A DNA stretch of 64,000 nt from Planctomycetales bacterium. Its GTDB lineage: Bacteria > Planctomycetota > Planctomycetia > Planctomycetales > Planctomycetaceae. The stretch spans positions 1 to 64,000 of the forward strand of contig JANQPT010000019.1 in assembly GCA_028285345.1 (NCBI GenBank), read 5' to 3'. Shown here piece by piece: positions 7,817 through 17,335 of this stretch (its first letter is position 1; the number at the start of each line of letters is the position of its first letter). Both the position numbers and the translations under genes were made by a program. Under the pieces are notes generated by a model. That model was not told where the DNA came from. It saw only the letters and a list, made by a program, of their open reading frames with translations, and made no database searches.

Positions 7817-9832
7817 GTGAACAGCGCAGTTGCAAAACGTTTTGATGAGTTGAAGGCCACGGGATTGCTGCCTTCGCCGACGGGCGTCGCGATGGAGATT
7901 TTGCGCCTGACTCAGTGCGACAAATCAACCGCAGGCCAGATCGCGCAAACCATCCAGGCGGACCCGACCTTGGCGGGCCGGACGTTAAAATATGCGAATT
8001 CGTCTCATGCCGGCGCTCGCCGGCCAGTGGCTGCGATATCCGAAGCGGTCGTTCGGCTCGGCATGCGGACGGTCGGCACGTTGGCGCTCGGTTTTTCGGT
8101 GTTGTCCAGTTCGCGAAAAGGATGTTGCAGCGAGTTTGACTACGACAGATTTTGGTCGAAGTCGTTGCTGTTAGGAATCGGATCAAAAGCGTTGTGCCGA
8201 CCGACGAGAGCGGCACCTGAGGAAGAGGGCTTCGCCTGCGGATTGTTGAGCCAGATCGGGCGATTGGCCTTGGCGAGCGTGTACCCCGAGCAGTACGCGG
8301 AAGTGCTGTCGTCATGGAACCATGGCACCGAACAGGAGTTGGCTCGCCAGGAACAACAGGCGTTCGGAACGGATCACAACGAATTGACCGGCGCAATGCT
8401 GGCCGATTGGGGTTTGCCGGAGTCGTTTCAGAAAGCGGTGATGCTTGAAGGTGATTGGGCAAACACGGGCGAGGATCAGAGCCGCGAGGCGAAGTTGTGC
8501 GGAGTCCTCGAGGTCGCTGATCGCTTGGCGGAGGTTTGCCTTGCTGAGGACGACCAACGCGATGAGTTGTTGCGACAATTGATCGAAGGATATGAACGTC
8601 TGCGCATGGATCCCGCCGATCTTGCCGGCATTTGCGGGGAAGTCATCGAGCAGTGGCAATCATGGGGCGAGATTCTCAGTGTGAGTACACGCGAGGTCCC
8701 CGATTTCGGCGAAATGCTGGAAGGCTCGAAGCGTCGGCAGGAGGAAGAGTCTCAGTCTTCACCGCCGGCAGAATCCGATGATCGTCCGTCGGAGTCGGAC
8801 GAAGCAGTATCCTTCGAGCCGAAGTCGCTGGATATCTTGGTCGCCGAAGACGACTCTCTGCAGCAGAAGTTGATATCGAAATTGATCGCTGACGCGGGGC
8901 ATCGGGTGATCACCGCTTCTGACGGACGCGAAGGATTGAGATTGGCGTTGGAGACCAATCCGGACGTCGTGATCACCGACTGGATGATGCCGGAGATGGA
9001 CGGCTTTGAATTGTGCCGGGCCTTGCGACAGACGAAGTTCGGCCGGCAGCTGTATTTGATCATCATGACCAGCGACGCCGAGGAAGAACGGCTGGTCGAT
9101 GCCTTCGAGGCGGGAGCGGACGATTATCTCGTCAAACCATTACGGCCGCGGCCGCTACAGGCACGGATCCGGGCGGCGATTCGCATGATCGGGCTACAAC
9201 GCGAAGTCGAGCAGGAGCGCGAACAGATTCGGAAGATGACAGCCGAATTGGCTGTGGCGAATCGCAAGCTGGAGGAGGCGGCCTTCACCGATGCGTTGAC
9301 CAGCCTGCCAAACCGACGATTCTTTATTCAGCGCCTCAAGCAGGAGTGGGCGCGGCTAACTCGCAATGGAGGTGAACTCTCCTGCATTCTGCTGGATATC
9401 GACCGTTTTAAGAGCGTCAACGATACCTACGGCCATGACGTCGGCGATGAGGTGCTCAAAAAAGTGGCCACGACTTTGGGAGCGGAGGCTCGCGAAAGCG
9501 ACGTGCTCTGCCGGCATGGCGGTGAGGAATTCATCGTACTCTGCCCCGACAGCGACCTGGCCGGCGCCGCCAGAGGCGCCGAGCGGTTGCGAGCCAGCGT
9601 GGAAAGAGAAACCAGCGGCGCGTTTAAGCAATTTGACAATTCGATCACGGTAAGCCTTGGGGTATCGACGTATCGCGCGGGAATGCAAGATGAAGACCAA
9701 CTGATCAAGCTGGCCGATGACGCCTTGTACCGGGCCAAGCAATCGGGGCGAAACCAAGTCTGTTGCGACGGCGAGCAGCCTGCCGAAATGGTTTCGAAAA
9801 TCCAGGACACCTTGAAGTCACTCTTCAGCTAG
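7817..9832 (+). CDS. HDOD - response regulator receiver - GGDEF diguanylate cyclase
   Basis: The 671-residue protein has an HDOD domain (about 15-215), a linker, a receiver domain (about 337-455) and a GGDEF domain (about 488-650), with a short coiled segment at 460-487. The receiver keeps the acidic pair EDD (344-346), the phospho-acceptor Asp388 in VVITDWMMPEMDG, and Lys440. The cyclase has GGEEF at 568-572, an active-type signature, and RESD at 559-562 exactly five residues before it, which is the inhibitory c-di-GMP site. I therefore predict a phosphorylation-controlled, product-inhibited c-di-GMP synthase. GTG 7817 is the start, with GGAG eight bases upstream. The EAL-HDOD gene follows after 22 bases, so both sides of c-di-GMP turnover are probably co-transcribed. 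No sensor kinase is adjacent. Confidence 0.93.
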   Translation: MNSAVAKRFDELKATGLLPSPTGVAMEILRLTQCDKSTAGQIAQTIQADPTLAGRTLKYANSSHAGARRPVAAISEAVVRLGMRTVGTLALGFSVLSSSRKGCCSEFDYDRFWSKSLLLGIGSKALCRPTRAAPEEEGFACGLLSQIGRLALASVYPEQYAEVLSSWNHGTEQELARQEQQAFGTDHNELTGAMLADWGLPESFQKAVMLEGDWANTGEDQSREAKLCGVLEVADRLAEVCLAEDDQRDELLRQLIEGYERLRMDPADLAGICGEVIEQWQSWGEILSVSTREVPDFGEMLEGSKRRQEEESQSSPPAESDDRPSESDEAVSFEPKSLDILVAEDDSLQQKLISKLIADAGHRVITASDGREGLRLALETNPDVVITDWMMPEMDGFELCRALRQTKFGRQLYLIIMTSDAEEERLVDAFEAGADDYLVKPLRPRPLQARIRAAIRMIGLQREVEQEREQIRKMTAELAVANRKLEEAAFTDALTSLPNRRFFIQRLKQEWARLTRNGGELSCILLDIDRFKSVNDTYGHDVGDEVLKKVATTLGAEARESDVLCRHGGEEFIVLCPDSDLAGAARGAERLRASVERETSGAFKQFDNSITVSLGVSTYRAGMQDEDQLIKLADDALYRAKQSGRNQVCCDGEQPAEMVSKIQDTLKSLFS

Positions 9833-9854
9833 TCGAAGCGAGAAAACGTACATC

Positions 9855-11108
9855 ATGACGGGAACAGCCGCACATCACATAGCCGCCGATAGTTCCGACG
9901 CCGTCTTTGTCGGCCGGCAGGCGATTTTTGATCGCGCGCTGGAGGTCGTCGGATACGAACTGCTGTACCGAAATAGCGAAGATAACCAAGCCACGTTTTC
10001 AGACGGTAACGAAGCCACCGGGCAGGTTCTGCTGAATACGTTCGTCGAGATCGGCATCGAGCAAATCGCCGGATCGCAACCGGTATTCGTCAATGTGAAT
10101 GATTCGTTCGTGTTGGATGGACATTGCCGTGCCCTGCCCAAGGATCAAGTGGTCTTGGAACTGCTGGAGGACGCGGAACCGAGCGACGACCTCGTCCGCG
10201 AATTGTCTTGGCTGTCTCGGCAGGGATATCGGATTGCGTTGGACGACTTTGTCTACGACGCACGTTTAGACGAATTGATTCGTCTTGCCGAGATCGTAAA
10301 AATCGACGTGCGGCAGCTAAACCGGCGCCAAATCGACGAGCATGTCCGCCGGCTGCAGCGCTTCGACGTGACGCTACTCGCTGAGAAGGTAGAGACCCAC
10401 GACGACTTCGAATTCTGCGATGAGTTAGGGTTCACCTATTTTCAGGGATACTTCGCTTCGCGTCCGCGCGTGATCAGCGGCAGGCGGATTCCCGCTGACC
10501 GGCTGGCGACAATGCAGTTGCTGGCCAAACTGCACGATCCGCAAGTTCAGCTCTCGCAGCTGGAAGAGCTGATTAAGCGCGATCCGGGGTTGTGCTATAA
10601 GCTGTTGCGATTTATCAATTCCAGCGCGTGCGGTTTGCGGAATCAAGTGAACTCCATCCGGCAGGCGGCGGCTTTAGTCGGAATCCGCAAGTTGCGGACG
10701 TGGGCGAGTCTGCTGGGCTTTGGCTCATTCAAGAACAAGCCGTCCGAATTGGTCGTCACGGCAAATCTGCGTGCCAAGATGTGCGAACAGTTGGCCATCG
10801 GCGACCGGCTGCCCGATCCCGATCAGTATTTCACTGTCGGTCTGTTTTCGCTCTTAGACGCATTTGCCGACCACCCGATGCGGGACGTTCTGAAACTGGT
10901 CCCGCTCGCCGACGAGATTGCAGAGGCGTTGACCGATTTCGCCGGCCCGCAGGGAGAAATCCTGCGCTGCGTGCTCGCCTATGAGGCGGGGGACTGGGAC
11001 GTCTTGGCTGCAAGCCGCTGGGACTCGGCTGCGCTCGTCACCGCGTATGTCGATGCGCTCAACAGCACGATCCGCACGATGGAAGACCTTCGCTGCTCCG
11101 AAGATTGA
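9855..11108 (+). CDS. EAL-HDOD protein (YuxH/CdgJ type)
   Basis: The 417-residue protein has an EAL domain (about 16-210) and an HDOD domain (about 215-405), the architecture of YuxH/CdgJ-like signalling proteins. Several EAL-family acidic and metal-site positions remain recognisable: YELLYR (34-39), LELLED (101-106), LDDF (129-132), VKID (148-151), AEKVE (176-180) and FQGYF (196-200). The DDFGxG loop is altered to DDFVYD, and many relatives are inactive effectors, so it may bind rather than cut c-di-GMP. Being only 22 bases behind an active-type diguanylate cyclase that also carries HDOD suggests one signalling output, perhaps motility or surface attachment (inference). Confidence 0.92.
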   Translation: MTGTAAHHIAADSSDAVFVGRQAIFDRALEVVGYELLYRNSEDNQATFSDGNEATGQVLLNTFVEIGIEQIAGSQPVFVNVNDSFVLDGHCRALPKDQVVLELLEDAEPSDDLVRELSWLSRQGYRIALDDFVYDARLDELIRLAEIVKIDVRQLNRRQIDEHVRRLQRFDVTLLAEKVETHDDFEFCDELGFTYFQGYFASRPRVISGRRIPADRLATMQLLAKLHDPQVQLSQLEELIKRDPGLCYKLLRFINSSACGLRNQVNSIRQAAALVGIRKLRTWASLLGFGSFKNKPSELVVTANLRAKMCEQLAIGDRLPDPDQYFTVGLFSLLDAFADHPMRDVLKLVPLADEIAEALTDFAGPQGEILRCVLAYEAGDWDVLAASRWDSAALVTAYVDALNSTIRTMEDLRCSED

Positions 11109-11262
11109 CAAGTCCGGTCCACGCTGGTTCACGGGCGCCCGGTGCGTTAAGCTGGCCGTTTAGAGCGCATGGCTTCAGGTGTCGTCATTCCATCACGAAT
11201 TGTTCGGTGGAACTGAAGATCCGGAGCGGTCGACTTCGCTGCACACGCCGGGAAACCCAAGC

Positions 11263-12345
11263 ATGGCCGATTTCAAAGTCACTCACCTGGACGCGGATCT
11301 CGATTTTGACAGCTTGCCCTATTGGGACGTCGTGATTATCGGTGCCGGTCCCGGAGGGTTGGCCGCCAGCTTGACCACGGCGCATCGCGGACTGACGACA
11401 CTGGTCATCGAAGCCAAAGACAAGCCGGGCGGACAGCCGCAATTTCTGTACGCCGACAAGCGGATTGTCGACATTCCTGGTTTTCCCGACGGCGTGACCG
11501 GCGAGGAACTCTCGGAACGAACCTACCGGCAGGCCGTCGACGCGCTCGTGCAGTTCCGCTTTCACGAGGAATTGAAAGCGATCGAAGAAACGGAACAAGT
11601 CGAACACGAAGACCAACTCAAAGAGGTAATTACCAACAACGGCAGCTATCTGTGCCGCAAGGTGATCATGGCCTGCGGATTGCTGCACTTTCCCCGCCGT
11701 CTGCCGGTGCTCGACGCGCTTGAGTCGAAGAAGGTGTTTTACAAGATGCCCCGCATCGGCGATTACGAAGGCCAGCGCGTGGTTGTCGTGGGGGGCGGAG
11801 ACTCGGCGCTGGATGCCGCAGTAATGGTGTTGGAACGGGGTGGGCAGGTTGACGTGCTCGTGCGCGAAGAGACACCGGTTGGAAAAGCGGACACGCTGCA
11901 GCGAATCGAGGAAACCGGCGGCGGTGTACACACCTCAACCGAGATCGAGAGAGCAGAGTTTTCCGGAGATCAACTGGCGCTGAAGCTGACCAACGGCGAG
12001 TCGCTGTTGTGCGATGCAGCGGTCGTGCAAATCGGGTTTCTTTCGGCCAAAGATACCTTTGAACGGCTGGGAGTAAGGCTTAACGACGACGGCAGTATCG
12101 CGATCGATGCTTACTACGAAACCAGCCGGCACGGCATTTTCGCAGTCGGCGACGTGCACGGCGACATCAAGCTGATTACGGTCGCCTGGGCGGAGGGGAT
12201 CCAGGCGGCGATTTACGCCTTCAAGGAAATCACCAGCCCGTACTGGCTGAACGAAAAGCGGCTGCGGGACCATAAAATTACGATGATCGGTGAGAAGATC
12301 ACCCAAGCCGCCGCCGCGCAGAAAGCGGCGACAAAGAAGCGCTAA
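11263..12345 (+). CDS. Thioredoxin-reductase-like flavoprotein, ferredoxin/flavodoxin-NADP reductase type
   Basis: The 360-residue protein has two nucleotide-binding folds: FAD-binding VVIIGAGPGGLAAS near residue 23 and NADPH-binding VVVVGGGDSALDA near residue 168, with the closing FAVGDVHGD motif near 295. The redox-active CxxC of thioredoxin reductases is missing; the equivalent place reads VFYKMPRIGDYEG. That pattern is typical of the type-2 ferredoxin-NADP reductases (YumC-like) and related flavoproteins, so electron transfer between NAD(P)H and a small carrier is the best guess. ATG 11263 is preferred over GTG 11179 because it follows CCGGGAAA and gives a normal family N-terminus. Confidence 0.85.
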   Translation: MADFKVTHLDADLDFDSLPYWDVVIIGAGPGGLAASLTTAHRGLTTLVIEAKDKPGGQPQFLYADKRIVDIPGFPDGVTGEELSERTYRQAVDALVQFRFHEELKAIEETEQVEHEDQLKEVITNNGSYLCRKVIMACGLLHFPRRLPVLDALESKKVFYKMPRIGDYEGQRVVVVGGGDSALDAAVMVLERGGQVDVLVREETPVGKADTLQRIEETGGGVHTSTEIERAEFSGDQLALKLTNGESLLCDAAVVQIGFLSAKDTFERLGVRLNDDGSIAIDAYYETSRHGIFAVGDVHGDIKLITVAWAEGIQAAIYAFKEITSPYWLNEKRLRDHKITMIGEKITQAAAAQKAATKKR

Positions 12346-12353
12346 CCGCGCAG

Positions 12354-12377
12354 TAGGTCAGGCTCCCGCCTGACGCG
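12354..12377. repeat. Dispersed palindrome, GTAGG family (single arm)
   Basis: A near-perfect hairpin, GTCAGGC-TCCC-GCCTGAC, begins just after the preceding stop codon and is led by GTAG. The same layout recurs at 35787-35862, 48033-48055, 51453-51521 and 59318-59420. It may terminate transcription but has no run of T. Confidence 0.6.
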
Positions 12378-12441
12378 GTTTACGGTTGACGTCCCCTTAA
12401 TCGCCGGCAGACTCCCGACAAACTTCTTGGAGAAAGACAAC

Positions 12442-13725
12442 ATGATACATCGGATCTTGATATCGTTGATTTGCCTCGCCGCAACTTGGTGCTCGACTTT
12501 TGCCGTAATTGCTGAAACGAATTGGAACAATTTCCGCGGTCCAAACGACCAGGGACTGACGACCGCGAAGGGCTTGCCGCTCAAGTGGGGCGAAAAAAAG
12601 AACATCGCCTGGCAAAAGGAAATTGCCGGCAAAGCGTGGTCGTCGCCGGTGATTTGGGGAGATCAGATTTGGGTCACCACGGCGCCGCTCGAAGGAAACA
12701 AGCTTTCCGCGATTTGCATCGACAAGAACAGCGGCAAAATCGTGCACAACAAGATGCTGCACTATGTGCCCGGCCCGCAGTATTGCCACCCGTTCAACTC
12801 TTATGCGTCGCCGTCACCCGTGATCGAAGAGGGGCGGGTCTACGTTAGTTTCGGCTCGCCGTATAACGCGTGTCTCGACACGAAGACCGGCGAGGTCGTC
12901 TGGGAGCGGAGCGACTATGTGTGCAATCATTTCCGCGGACCGGGCTCTTCTCCGTTTTTGTACAAGAATCTGCTGATCTTGCACTTCGACGGCAGCGATC
13001 ATCAATACGTAGTGGCGCTCAACAAGGAGACAGGCAAAGAAGTCTGGAAGACAACGCGGAGCGTCGAGTTCGACGACATCGACGAAGAGACCGGCAAGCC
13101 GAAGCGGGAGGGCGATTTTCGCAAGGCGTTCTCCACACCGGTCATCGCGGAAGTTAACGGCAAGCCGCTGCTGATCAGTTTGGGATCAAACGCACTGTAC
13201 GCGTACGAGCCCGAAACGGGAAAAGAAGTCTGGCGGCTGGATGCCCCCGGCGTGCATTCGGGATCCTGCCGTCCGGTTGTGGGACATGGGTTGCTGTTCG
13301 TGCCGATGGGCTCAGGCGGCAAGTTGTGGGCGGTCAATCCGGAAGGCAAGGGCGTGCTCCCCGAGTCCAACATCGTTTGGCGGTACGACGAGGTCGTCCC
13401 CAAACGAGCCTCGCCGCTGTTGGTCGACGATTTGCTATTTGTGGTCAACGACGCCGGCGTCGCGGCCTGTCTGGACGCGAAGACCGGGAAGCGAATTTGG
13501 CGGAAGCGTTTAGGGGGCAACTTTTCAGCGTCGCCGATCTACGCGGACGGCAATGTCTATTTCTTCGATGAAGACGGCAAGGCGACCGTCATCCGTGCGG
13601 CGCGGAACTACGAAGAATTGGCAGTGAATCAATTGGGGGACGGGTTTATGGCGTCCCCGGCGATATCGGACGACGTGCTGTATTTGCGGTCCCGATCGCA
13701 TTTATACCGGTTGGCGGGGGATTGA
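12442..13725 (+). CDS. Exported PQQ-like beta-propeller protein
   Basis: The 427-residue protein has a signal peptide (MIHRILISLICLAATWCSTFA, about 1-25) and then repeated propeller blades marked by the motif Gly-Lys/Glu-x-Val-W, for example TGEVVWERSD, TGKEVWKTTR, TGKEVWRLDA and TGKRIWRKRL. The opening FRGPNDQGLT is typical of planctomycete PQQ-repeat proteins. Such domains resemble quinoprotein dehydrogenases and BamB; no catalytic PQQ-site can be assigned, so the role may be scaffolding. ATG 12442 is chosen: it follows TTGGAGAAAGACAAC with GGAGAA well placed, whereas the upstream TTG would include the ribosome site in the protein. Confidence 0.9.
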   Translation: MIHRILISLICLAATWCSTFAVIAETNWNNFRGPNDQGLTTAKGLPLKWGEKKNIAWQKEIAGKAWSSPVIWGDQIWVTTAPLEGNKLSAICIDKNSGKIVHNKMLHYVPGPQYCHPFNSYASPSPVIEEGRVYVSFGSPYNACLDTKTGEVVWERSDYVCNHFRGPGSSPFLYKNLLILHFDGSDHQYVVALNKETGKEVWKTTRSVEFDDIDEETGKPKREGDFRKAFSTPVIAEVNGKPLLISLGSNALYAYEPETGKEVWRLDAPGVHSGSCRPVVGHGLLFVPMGSGGKLWAVNPEGKGVLPESNIVWRYDEVVPKRASPLLVDDLLFVVNDAGVAACLDAKTGKRIWRKRLGGNFSASPIYADGNVYFFDEDGKATVIRAARNYEELAVNQLGDGFMASPAISDDVLYLRSRSHLYRLAGD

Positions 13726-13743
13726 CGGGTTTATTGTGTATTG

Positions 13744-13823
13744 AACCCCCGGCAGAGCCGGGGGCTTTGAGAAAAGATCGTCGGCCGCTCTTCCATCAGC
13801 CCCGGGCTCTGCCGGGGGTTTTT
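13744..13823. repeat. Paired GC-rich hairpins (REP-like family 1) in inverted orientation
   Basis: Two copies of a hairpin of the form CCCCCGGC-TCTG-CCGGGGG lie head to head, at 13744-13766 and about 13800-13823, separated by about 33 bases. The second is followed by TTTTT and could terminate transcription rightward. Further copies are at 15397, 34647, 55629 and 55679. Small inverted pairs are the layout of REP/BIME elements. Confidence 0.75.
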
Positions 13824-13954
13824 GTATTCCGCGTGCCCAATCAAACCCCTTCCCGATTCCAACGCAACTCTTGCAACAACGCGTAATAACAGCGTATGCT
13901 GAACATATCGAAAACGCTTTACGTGTCAGACGAATTCCTCGAAAGGGCCCGTCA

Positions 13955-15346
13955 ATGAGTGAATCCAATAACACCGGTAGCACGCGCCGCGACTTCTTGA
14001 AAAATACGGGCCGCATCGCCGCCGCATCAACCCTCGTCGCCGGGGCGACCTCGCACGTTTACGCCGGGGAAGATAACACGATTCAAGTTGCTCTCGTCGG
14101 CTGCGGCGGCCGTGGAACGGGTGCCGCCGCCAACGCCCTTTCCGTTCAAAATGGTCCGATCAAACTCGTGGCGATGGCGGACGTGTTCGAAGATCGGCTC
14201 TCAGGCAGTTACGAGGGTCTAAAGAATCGCGGCAAAGAGATCGCTGAAAGACTGGACGTCCCCGATGACCGGAAATTCATCGGCTTTGAAGCCTACAAGC
14301 AAGCGATGGACTGCCTCAAGCCGGGCGATGTCGCGATCTTCGCCACGCCCCCCGCATTTCGGTGGGTGCACTTTAAGTATGCAATCGAAAAGGGCCTGAA
14401 CGTCTTTATGGAGAAACCGGTCACCGTCGACGGCCCGACTTCGCGGAAGATGTTCGCGTTGGGCAAGGAGTCGGTGAAGCGGAACTTGAAGGTCGGCGTC
14501 GGTCTGATGTGCCGTCACTGCGAAGCCCGCGGCGAGTTGTATGACCGCATCAAGGACGGCCAGATTGGCGACATTTTGGAACTGCGTGCCTATCGCATGG
14601 CGGGCGAGACCGGCTCAGCGGCGACCGGTCCTAAGCCGGAAGGCATGAATGAGTTGGAATATCAGATTCGCCGGTTCCACGCGTTCTTGTGGGCCAGCGG
14701 CGGCGCTTTCAGCGATTTTCTGATTCACAACATCGACGAGTGCTGCTGGATGAAGGATGCCTGGCCGGTGCGGGCGAAATCCTCCGGGGGGCGACAGTAT
14801 CGCGGCGACGACATCGATCAAAACTTCGACACCTATTCGACGGAGTACACGTTCGAGGACGGCTCAAAATTGTTGCTCAACGGGCGAACGATTCCCGGCT
14901 GCCATCATGAATTTGCCAGCTATGCGCACGGCACCAAGGGGGCGGCGGTGATCTCCACGGCGTCTCACTCGCCGGCGAAGTGCCGCATTTATAGGGGCTG
15001 GAACATCGACAAGTACGCCAAGAACGACGATCTGCTGTGGGCCTATCCGCAACCGGAAAAGAGTCCCTATCAACTGGAATGGGATCATCTGATCGACGCG
15101 ATTCGCACCGACAAGGCGTACAACGAAGTTGAGCGGGGCGTCGAGGCGTCGCTGGTGACGTCGATGGGACGGATGGCGGCCCACACGGGTAAAGTCATTA
15201 CGCGGGATCAAATCCTCAACGACGGACAGGAATTCGCACCGGGCGTCGACAAACTCGCCCTCGGCGGGCCGGCCCCGCTATTGGCCGACAGCGGCGGCAA
15301 ATACCCGGTACCGCTGCCCGGCTTGGTCACATCGCGGGAATACTAA
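13955..15346 (+). CDS. Tat-exported Gfo/Idh/MocA family oxidoreductase
   Basis: The 463-residue protein has a Tat signal with TRRDFLKNTGR at about 10-20 and a hydrophobic segment ending in VYAGE. The NAD(P)-binding fold begins VALVGCGGRGTGA, and the EKPVTVDG motif supplies the conserved Lys of the Gfo/Idh/MocA active site. Its C-terminal domain is the usual mixed sheet. Substrate is unknown; planctomycetes have dozens of these and sugar or polysaccharide processing in the periplasm is likely for some. ATG 13955 is chosen over an upstream frame extension from 13871, because the Tat signal should be close to the N-terminus and GAAAGGG precedes it. Confidence 0.92.
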   Translation: MSESNNTGSTRRDFLKNTGRIAAASTLVAGATSHVYAGEDNTIQVALVGCGGRGTGAAANALSVQNGPIKLVAMADVFEDRLSGSYEGLKNRGKEIAERLDVPDDRKFIGFEAYKQAMDCLKPGDVAIFATPPAFRWVHFKYAIEKGLNVFMEKPVTVDGPTSRKMFALGKESVKRNLKVGVGLMCRHCEARGELYDRIKDGQIGDILELRAYRMAGETGSAATGPKPEGMNELEYQIRRFHAFLWASGGAFSDFLIHNIDECCWMKDAWPVRAKSSGGRQYRGDDIDQNFDTYSTEYTFEDGSKLLLNGRTIPGCHHEFASYAHGTKGAAVISTASHSPAKCRIYRGWNIDKYAKNDDLLWAYPQPEKSPYQLEWDHLIDAIRTDKAYNEVERGVEASLVTSMGRMAAHTGKVITRDQILNDGQEFAPGVDKLALGGPAPLLADSGGKYPVPLPGLVTSREY

Positions 15347-15396
15347 GCCGCCGTAAGGCAATCTACGTTCGTGCCCAGCATCACATAACACCCATC

Positions 15397-15420
15397 AGCC
15401 CCCGGCTCCGCCGGGGGTTT
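15397..15420 (+). terminator. REP-like family 1 hairpin followed by T run
   Basis: A strong GC hairpin (AGCCCCCGGC-TCCG-CCGGGGGTTTTT) lies about 50 bases after the stop codon of the Gfo/Idh/MocA gene. The trailing T5 makes it a plausible intrinsic terminator, although it is also a member of the dispersed palindrome family, with one loop base changed. Confidence 0.65.
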
Positions 15421-15681
15421 TTCACGCGCACCACACACAAAACCGGAACAAACGTCACGACGCATCCAACGCGCGCGTTCGTGACGCCCCGCGCGACCGC
15501 TGCCTCGGTTACGACCGTCCGCCAGAAACGCGCATCGCAATCGTCCCAGTCAATCGCGCGAGAGAGCGTGTGCACCAACGTCCGATTCTCAACGATGAAT
15601 CGTTGATTTCACGAGAATCGATAGCACCGGCGAATATCTCAAAACCGGTGCACCGATCGTTCGCAAGAGGGGACGTTGCAG

Positions 15682-16983
15682 ATGCCGCGCAAATCAGTTT
15701 CGGTGTGGAGAATTGCCCTGTGTGCCGCCGTCGGGTTGCTATTAGCGTTGACTGCGAGTTGCCGTCATAGCCGTACCGCCCGTCAAAACTGCGTCCCGCC
15801 ATCGCACGTTGGATACAACTGCGCTTCCCCCTACCAACCGGGAGTTGTCTACGCGCAGCCGGCCCCGGTGATGGACGAAGAACACGTTTCTTCTCCCTCA
15901 GTTCCTCCAATGCCTGAAACGTTTTCGCCTCAGGAATCGCGCCCGGTTCCGGAAGAGACCTACTATCCCAACCAGCCTTCTCCCAGCCAACCGACGACGA
16001 CGGTTCCCAAGCAACCAAACGCGTTTCAAATCATCAAGGACCGTCTAAAACCGCTCGGCACCAAAGCCGCTCGGTTGTTTAGGCGTGACGCGTCAGACGA
16101 GCCGCCGACTGCCGCAGAACAACCGACCGACCCGGTTCTTCAGACGACACCCGCAAGACCGCACGGAGTGGCGACGCCGCAGGCGGAACTCAACGGTCTG
16201 AACTCAGACCATGCCGATCTCTTTGACGATGAAACCGACGAGCAACCCACCCAGGTGCCCTTCGCCGAAGAATTGGACCAATTCGACATTCCGGACGAAG
16301 AACCACTGTTCGATCTGCCCGAAGAACGGGAGTCGACGATTCCGCAACAACAGCCGCTCACTCTGCCCTCGGACAATGTCGATGACGATGTGGACCTGTT
16401 CGATGACGAACCGGCCGAGACGCCGCCCTCTCCTGAACCCGCTCAACCCGAAAGCGGGCCGAGCTTTGAGGAGTCCGACGAACCGTTCGACGCAGCGATG
16501 CCGCAATTGTTGCCGGCGCCCGTTTCGCGACAGCCAGCTCGGAAGGCGCGTCAGGTAAAATTCGTGCCGGTTTCGACGGACCAGTTTACTGCGTTTCAGA
16601 TTCCGCAACTGGCGATTTGCAGCGAGGTCCGCAGCTTCCAGGATTACGATGAACTCGACCGCGGCGCGCTGCGGAAGGGCCGCGAGATCCTGATCTACAA
16701 CACGCTGCGAAATTTCGTCAGCGAACGCTCCCCGCAAGGCTACCGCACGCTGACGCGGGCGACGGTCGAGTTGCTGGGACACGGCGACCGGGTCGTGCAC
16801 CGCCGCAGCCTGGGCGAAGCTCCGGACGCGTCCCGCAGCCTGCGCCGCGATTACTTCATCACGCACCGCTACGTCGTGCCGAAGGACGTTCCGGCCGGCA
16901 TGTATACGCTGCGGCTGCGGATCGAAGACGTGCTCGGACACCAAGCGGCACACTCATCGATGACCGTGCACGTGGCGGATTGA
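15682..16983 (+). CDS. Putative lipoprotein with acidic low-complexity middle
   Basis: This 433-residue protein has a lipoprotein signal: MPRKSVSVWRIA, a hydrophobic stretch and LTASC with Cys at about residue 28. Residues about 55-290 are rich in Pro, Glu and Asp and look disordered (DDVDLFDDEPAE and similar). A folded C-terminal domain of about 130 residues follows (QIPQLAICSEVRSFQDYDEL through THRYVVPKDVPAGMYTLRLR), which looks like an immunoglobulin-type or carbohydrate-binding beta domain, but I cannot name it. ATG 15682 is favoured over TTG 15676; GAGGGGA is about ten bases upstream. The long acidic region might bind metal ions or span the cell wall (inference). Confidence 0.75.
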   Translation: MPRKSVSVWRIALCAAVGLLLALTASCRHSRTARQNCVPPSHVGYNCASPYQPGVVYAQPAPVMDEEHVSSPSVPPMPETFSPQESRPVPEETYYPNQPSPSQPTTTVPKQPNAFQIIKDRLKPLGTKAARLFRRDASDEPPTAAEQPTDPVLQTTPARPHGVATPQAELNGLNSDHADLFDDETDEQPTQVPFAEELDQFDIPDEEPLFDLPEERESTIPQQQPLTLPSDNVDDDVDLFDDEPAETPPSPEPAQPESGPSFEESDEPFDAAMPQLLPAPVSRQPARKARQVKFVPVSTDQFTAFQIPQLAICSEVRSFQDYDELDRGALRKGREILIYNTLRNFVSERSPQGYRTLTRATVELLGHGDRVVHRRSLGEAPDASRSLRRDYFITHRYVVPKDVPAGMYTLRLRIEDVLGHQAAHSSMTVHVAD

Positions 16984-17002
16984 GTGCGATTCCCTATGAA
17001 TG

Positions 17003-17153
17003 GGTGGCCGCGATAGCGCAGCTATCGGGGCAGGCGAATCCTGCAAGAGGCTGCAATTTCAACGAACAACGATTGATTAGAGCCGTAGAACCGGGAACGG
17101 TGAAATAGGGGCCTCTTGTGCCTGCGGCATCCCGATTTTCAATCGCGGCCACC
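17003..17153. mobile_element. 151-bp inverted-repeat element, copy 1 (MITE-like)
   Basis: The element starts GGTGGCCGCGAT and ends ATCGCGGCCACC, a perfect 12-base terminal inverted repeat. It has the same length as copy 2 at 19071-19221 and is highly similar throughout. Inside are nested inverted repeats: GATAGC-GCA-GCTATC, GCAGG-CGAAT-CCTGC, and AAGAGGC paired with GCCTCTT. It carries no transposase. A non-autonomous transposable element or a structured RNA-like repeat are the two readings. Confidence 0.75.
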
Positions 17154-17173
17154 TGCGTTGAACGAAAGAGTCT

Positions 17174-17335
17174 CGCGCAGAGACACGGAGACGCAGAGGG
17201 AAAAAGATAATTGAGTTGGCTTCCGGTCAGCATGGCCGAAGAAATCTGGTAAGCCTAGTCGACCCCATTGAGTTGACCACGTCTTCTCGGTTGAACGTTG
17301 CTCAATTTCTCTGCGCCTCCGCGTCTTTGCGCGCA
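17174..17335. repeat. Imperfect inverted repeat of the CACGGAG/CGCAGAG type
   Basis: A left arm at 17174-17215 (containing CGCAGAGACACGGAGACGCA) is mirrored by a right arm at 17302-17335 (containing CTCTGCGCCTCCGCGTCTTT), with about 85 bases between. It contains no gene. Related stretches occur at about 48099-48140, 49940-49975 and 54161-54300. Confidence 0.6.
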
